From Streptomyces sp. SID8352 (GTDB taxonomy: Bacteria > Actinomycetota > Actinomycetes > Streptomycetales > Streptomycetaceae), in NCBI RefSeq assembly GCF_009862265.1, contig NZ_WWGX01000022.1:157551-221550 (forward strand): 64,000 bases of DNA. Direction: 5' to 3'. The position numbers were made by a program, and so were the translations under genes. Under the pieces are notes generated by a model. The model did no database searches. It was not told where the DNA came from and saw nothing but the letters and a program-made list of their open reading frames with translations. This document shows, piece after piece, positions 62,188-64,000 of the stretch (position 1 is its first letter; the number at the start of each line of letters is the position of its first letter).

Positions 62188-63576
62188 TCAGTCGTGGACG
62201 TGCAGCGGCTTGCCGGCCAGAGCCAGGTGCGCCTCGCCCAGCGCCTCGTTCTGCGTCGGGTGGGGGTGGATGAACTGGGCCACCTCGGCGGGCAGCGCCT
62301 CCCAGTTGTAGATGAGCTGGGCCTCGCCGACCTGCTCACCCATGCGGTCGCCCACCATGTGGATGCCGACCACGGCGCCGTCCTTGACCTGGACGAGCTT
62401 GATCTCGCCGGAGGTCTTCAGGATCTTGCTCCTGCCGTTGCCCGCCAGGTTGTACTTCAGTGCGACGACCTTGTCCGCGCCGTAGATCTCCTTGGCCCGG
62501 GCCTCGGTGAGACCGACGGAGGCGACCTCCGGGTGGCAGTACGTCACCCGGGGCACACCGTCGTAGTCGACCGGGACGGCCTTGACGCCGGCGAGCCGCT
62601 CCGCCACCAGGATGCCCTCGGCGAAGCCGACGTGGGCGAGCTGGAGGGTCGGGACGAGGTCGCCGACGGCGGAGACCGTCGGGACGTTGGTGCGCATGTA
62701 CTCGTCGACGAGGACATAGCCGCGGTCCATGGCGACCCCGGCCTCCTCGTAGCCGAGCCCCTGCGAGACCGGGCCGCGGCCGATGGCGACCAGCAGGACC
62801 TCGGCCTCGAACTCCTTGCCGTCGGCGAGGGTGACCTTGACGCCGTCCTGGGTGTACTCGGCCTTCTGGAAGAAGGTGCCCAGGTTGAACTTGATGCCCC
62901 GCTTGCGGAAGGCGCGCTCCAGCAGCTTGGAGCTGTTCTCGTCCTCGGCCGGCACCAGGTGCTTGAGGCCCTCGACGATGGTCACGTCGGTGCCGAAGGA
63001 CTTCCACGCGGAGGCGAACTCGACGCCGATGACGCCGCCGCCCAGGATGATCGCGGACTTCGGCACGCGGTCCAGGACGAGGGCGTGGTCGGAGGAGATG
63101 ATCCGGTTGCCGTCGATGTCCAGGCCCGGCAGCGACTTCGGCACGGAGCCGGTCGCCAGCAGGACGTGGCGGCCCTCGATACGCTGCCCGTTCACGTCGA
63201 CGGAGGTCGGGGAGGACAGCCGGCCCTCACCCTCGATGTAGTTCACCTTGCGCAGGGCGATCAGACCCTGCAGGCCCTTGTACAGGCCCGCGACCACGTC
63301 GTCCTTGTACTTGTGGACGGCCGGTACGTCGATGCCCTCGAAGGTGGCCCTGACACCGAACTGCTCGCTCTCGCGAGCCTGGTCCGCGATCTCGCCCGCG
63401 TGCAGCAGGGCCTTGGTGGGGATGCAGCCCCGGTGCAGGCAGGTACCGCCGACCTTGTCCTTCTCGATCAGGGCGACGTCCAGGCCCAGCTGCGCCCCGC
63501 GCAGCGCCGCGGCGTAACCACCGCTGCCGCCGCCGAGGATCACTAGGTCGAAAACGGTGCTGGCGTCGTTCGCCAC
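62188..63576 (-). CDS. lpd: Dihydrolipoyl dehydrogenase (E3)
   Basis: A 462-residue FAD disulfide oxidoreductase that reoxidises the E2 dihydrolipoyl groups with NAD+. Features are FDLVILGGGSGGYAAALRGAQLG (FAD), the redox pair GGTCLHRGCIPTK (CxxxxC), ILGGGVIGVEFASAWKSFG (NAD), LLVAIGRGP, VSAVGDLVPTLQLAHVGFAEG and the interface base HPHPTQNEAL. The start is GTG 63576 (VANDASTVFD) with GGAGG seven bases upstream. It is the first gene of lpd-sucB. The remaining 424 bp to the window edge are intergenic. Confidence 0.98.
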   Translation of the reverse strand: MANDASTVFDLVILGGGSGGYAAALRGAQLGLDVALIEKDKVGGTCLHRGCIPTKALLHAGEIADQARESEQFGVRATFEGIDVPAVHKYKDDVVAGLYKGLQGLIALRKVNYIEGEGRLSSPTSVDVNGQRIEGRHVLLATGSVPKSLPGLDIDGNRIISSDHALVLDRVPKSAIILGGGVIGVEFASAWKSFGTDVTIVEGLKHLVPAEDENSSKLLERAFRKRGIKFNLGTFFQKAEYTQDGVKVTLADGKEFEAEVLLVAIGRGPVSQGLGYEEAGVAMDRGYVLVDEYMRTNVPTVSAVGDLVPTLQLAHVGFAEGILVAERLAGVKAVPVDYDGVPRVTYCHPEVASVGLTEARAKEIYGADKVVALKYNLAGNGRSKILKTSGEIKLVQVKDGAVVGIHMVGDRMGEQVGEAQLIYNWEALPAEVAQFIHPHPTQNEALGEAHLALAGKPLHVHD

Positions 63577-64000
63577 GTCACGTCCTCCATGCATTGCGCC
63601 ACGCCGGTCTCCAGTGACCGGTCGGCGGCTGGTGTCCGGCCGCTCATTGTTCTCGGCCCTTAGGTGGGGCCCTGTCCTGCCGAGCCCCATCTTCGCACTT
63701 GTGGGAGCCGAACGAGACGCGGGGCCGGGGTGTGAGACACCCCACGTTCGCTCGGCGCGGACACCGGCACGGCGCCGCCGGGCGCCGCGGTCCGGGCCGC
63801 GGCGGGCTCCCGGAGCCCCGCGCGGTCCGGACGCGGACGGCGGGTTCCGCCCGTCGTCCCCGGTGGGCGGGCGTGCGGGCCGGACGCGGAGCGCCGCACG
63901 GAGGTGATGCGTCCACATACCGGACGTACCCGGATGTTCCGGCGGGCGGCACCGGATCCGGGGCGGGCGCACGCACCGGACCGGTCCCGGGGACCCGGGA
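63577..64000. other. Intergenic region upstream of lpd to window end
   Basis: 424 bp upstream of lpd with no gene identified. It is GC-rich and rich in short inverted repeats (for example GACCGG and CGGGTC clusters), and holds the lpd promoter. A divergent gene may begin beyond the edge. Confidence 0.5.

Overview
The window is chromosomal DNA from a Streptomyces-type actinomycete. GC is very high, third codon positions are almost all G or C, GTG starts are common, and the gene set is typical of the genus: an AfsR-like SARP, GlnE, GlnRII, three glutamine synthetase-family genes, an AceE-type E1 and a homodimeric-type PDH complex, LipA/LipB, PspAB and DUF4191. From about 11.6 kb to the right end, gene content and order resemble, from memory, the Streptomyces coelicolor interval from panB down through glnA2, nadE, glnE, malR, glnII, glnA, lipA/lipB and aceE to sucB/lpd. 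That synteny was not computed.

Region 1 (1-5267) is the most unusual part. A five-gene leftward operon encodes a ribokinase, an NtaA/SnaA/DszA-type FMN-dependent oxygenase, a small flavin reductase, a stand-alone riboflavin kinase and a PnuC/PnuX-family vitamin transporter cut by the window edge. A divergent LacI-type repressor faces it across a perfect 18-bp palindrome that overlaps the predicted transcription start. This gene set matches the riboflavin-catabolic (rca) genes described from Microbacterium maritypicum and Devosia, where riboflavin lyase (RcaE) splits riboflavin to lumichrome and ribose. I read it as a riboflavin uptake and degradation island with its own repressor.

Region 2 (5.9-17.8 kb) holds an AfsR-like regulator with a repeat linker, a DrrAB-type exporter, panB, an MFS exporter with its TetR regulator, an endonuclease/exonuclease/phosphatase-family membrane protein and small hypotheticals. 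Region 3 (17.9-29 kb) holds glnA2, a DUF3105/DUF305 pair, an 800-bp gene-free stretch with a 26-bp minisatellite, nadE, glnE, a PAP2 membrane protein and malR.

Region 4 (29-32.5 kb) is a maltose locus that appears to have lost malEFG. MalR-type boxes, a ribosome binding site and a start codon remain, but the frame that follows is not a binding protein and the next gene is the GH13 alpha-glucosidase.

Region 5 (32.8-49.8 kb) carries an odd sigma-like membrane protein, GlnRII, glnII and glnA (both with well-formed GlnR boxes), htpX-pspAB, the lipoate genes lipA and lipB, and several small conserved proteins. Region 6 (49.8-64 kb) carries an FAD oxidoreductase, a TIGR01777 epimerase, a GNAT protein, a PGRP-type amidase, a WYL regulator with a Gly-rich insert, and the 2-oxoacid dehydrogenase genes aceE, sucB and lpd with a GntR regulator between them. 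LipA and LipB supply the lipoyl groups that the E2 protein needs. No rRNA, tRNA, CRISPR array, insertion sequence or prophage was recognised.
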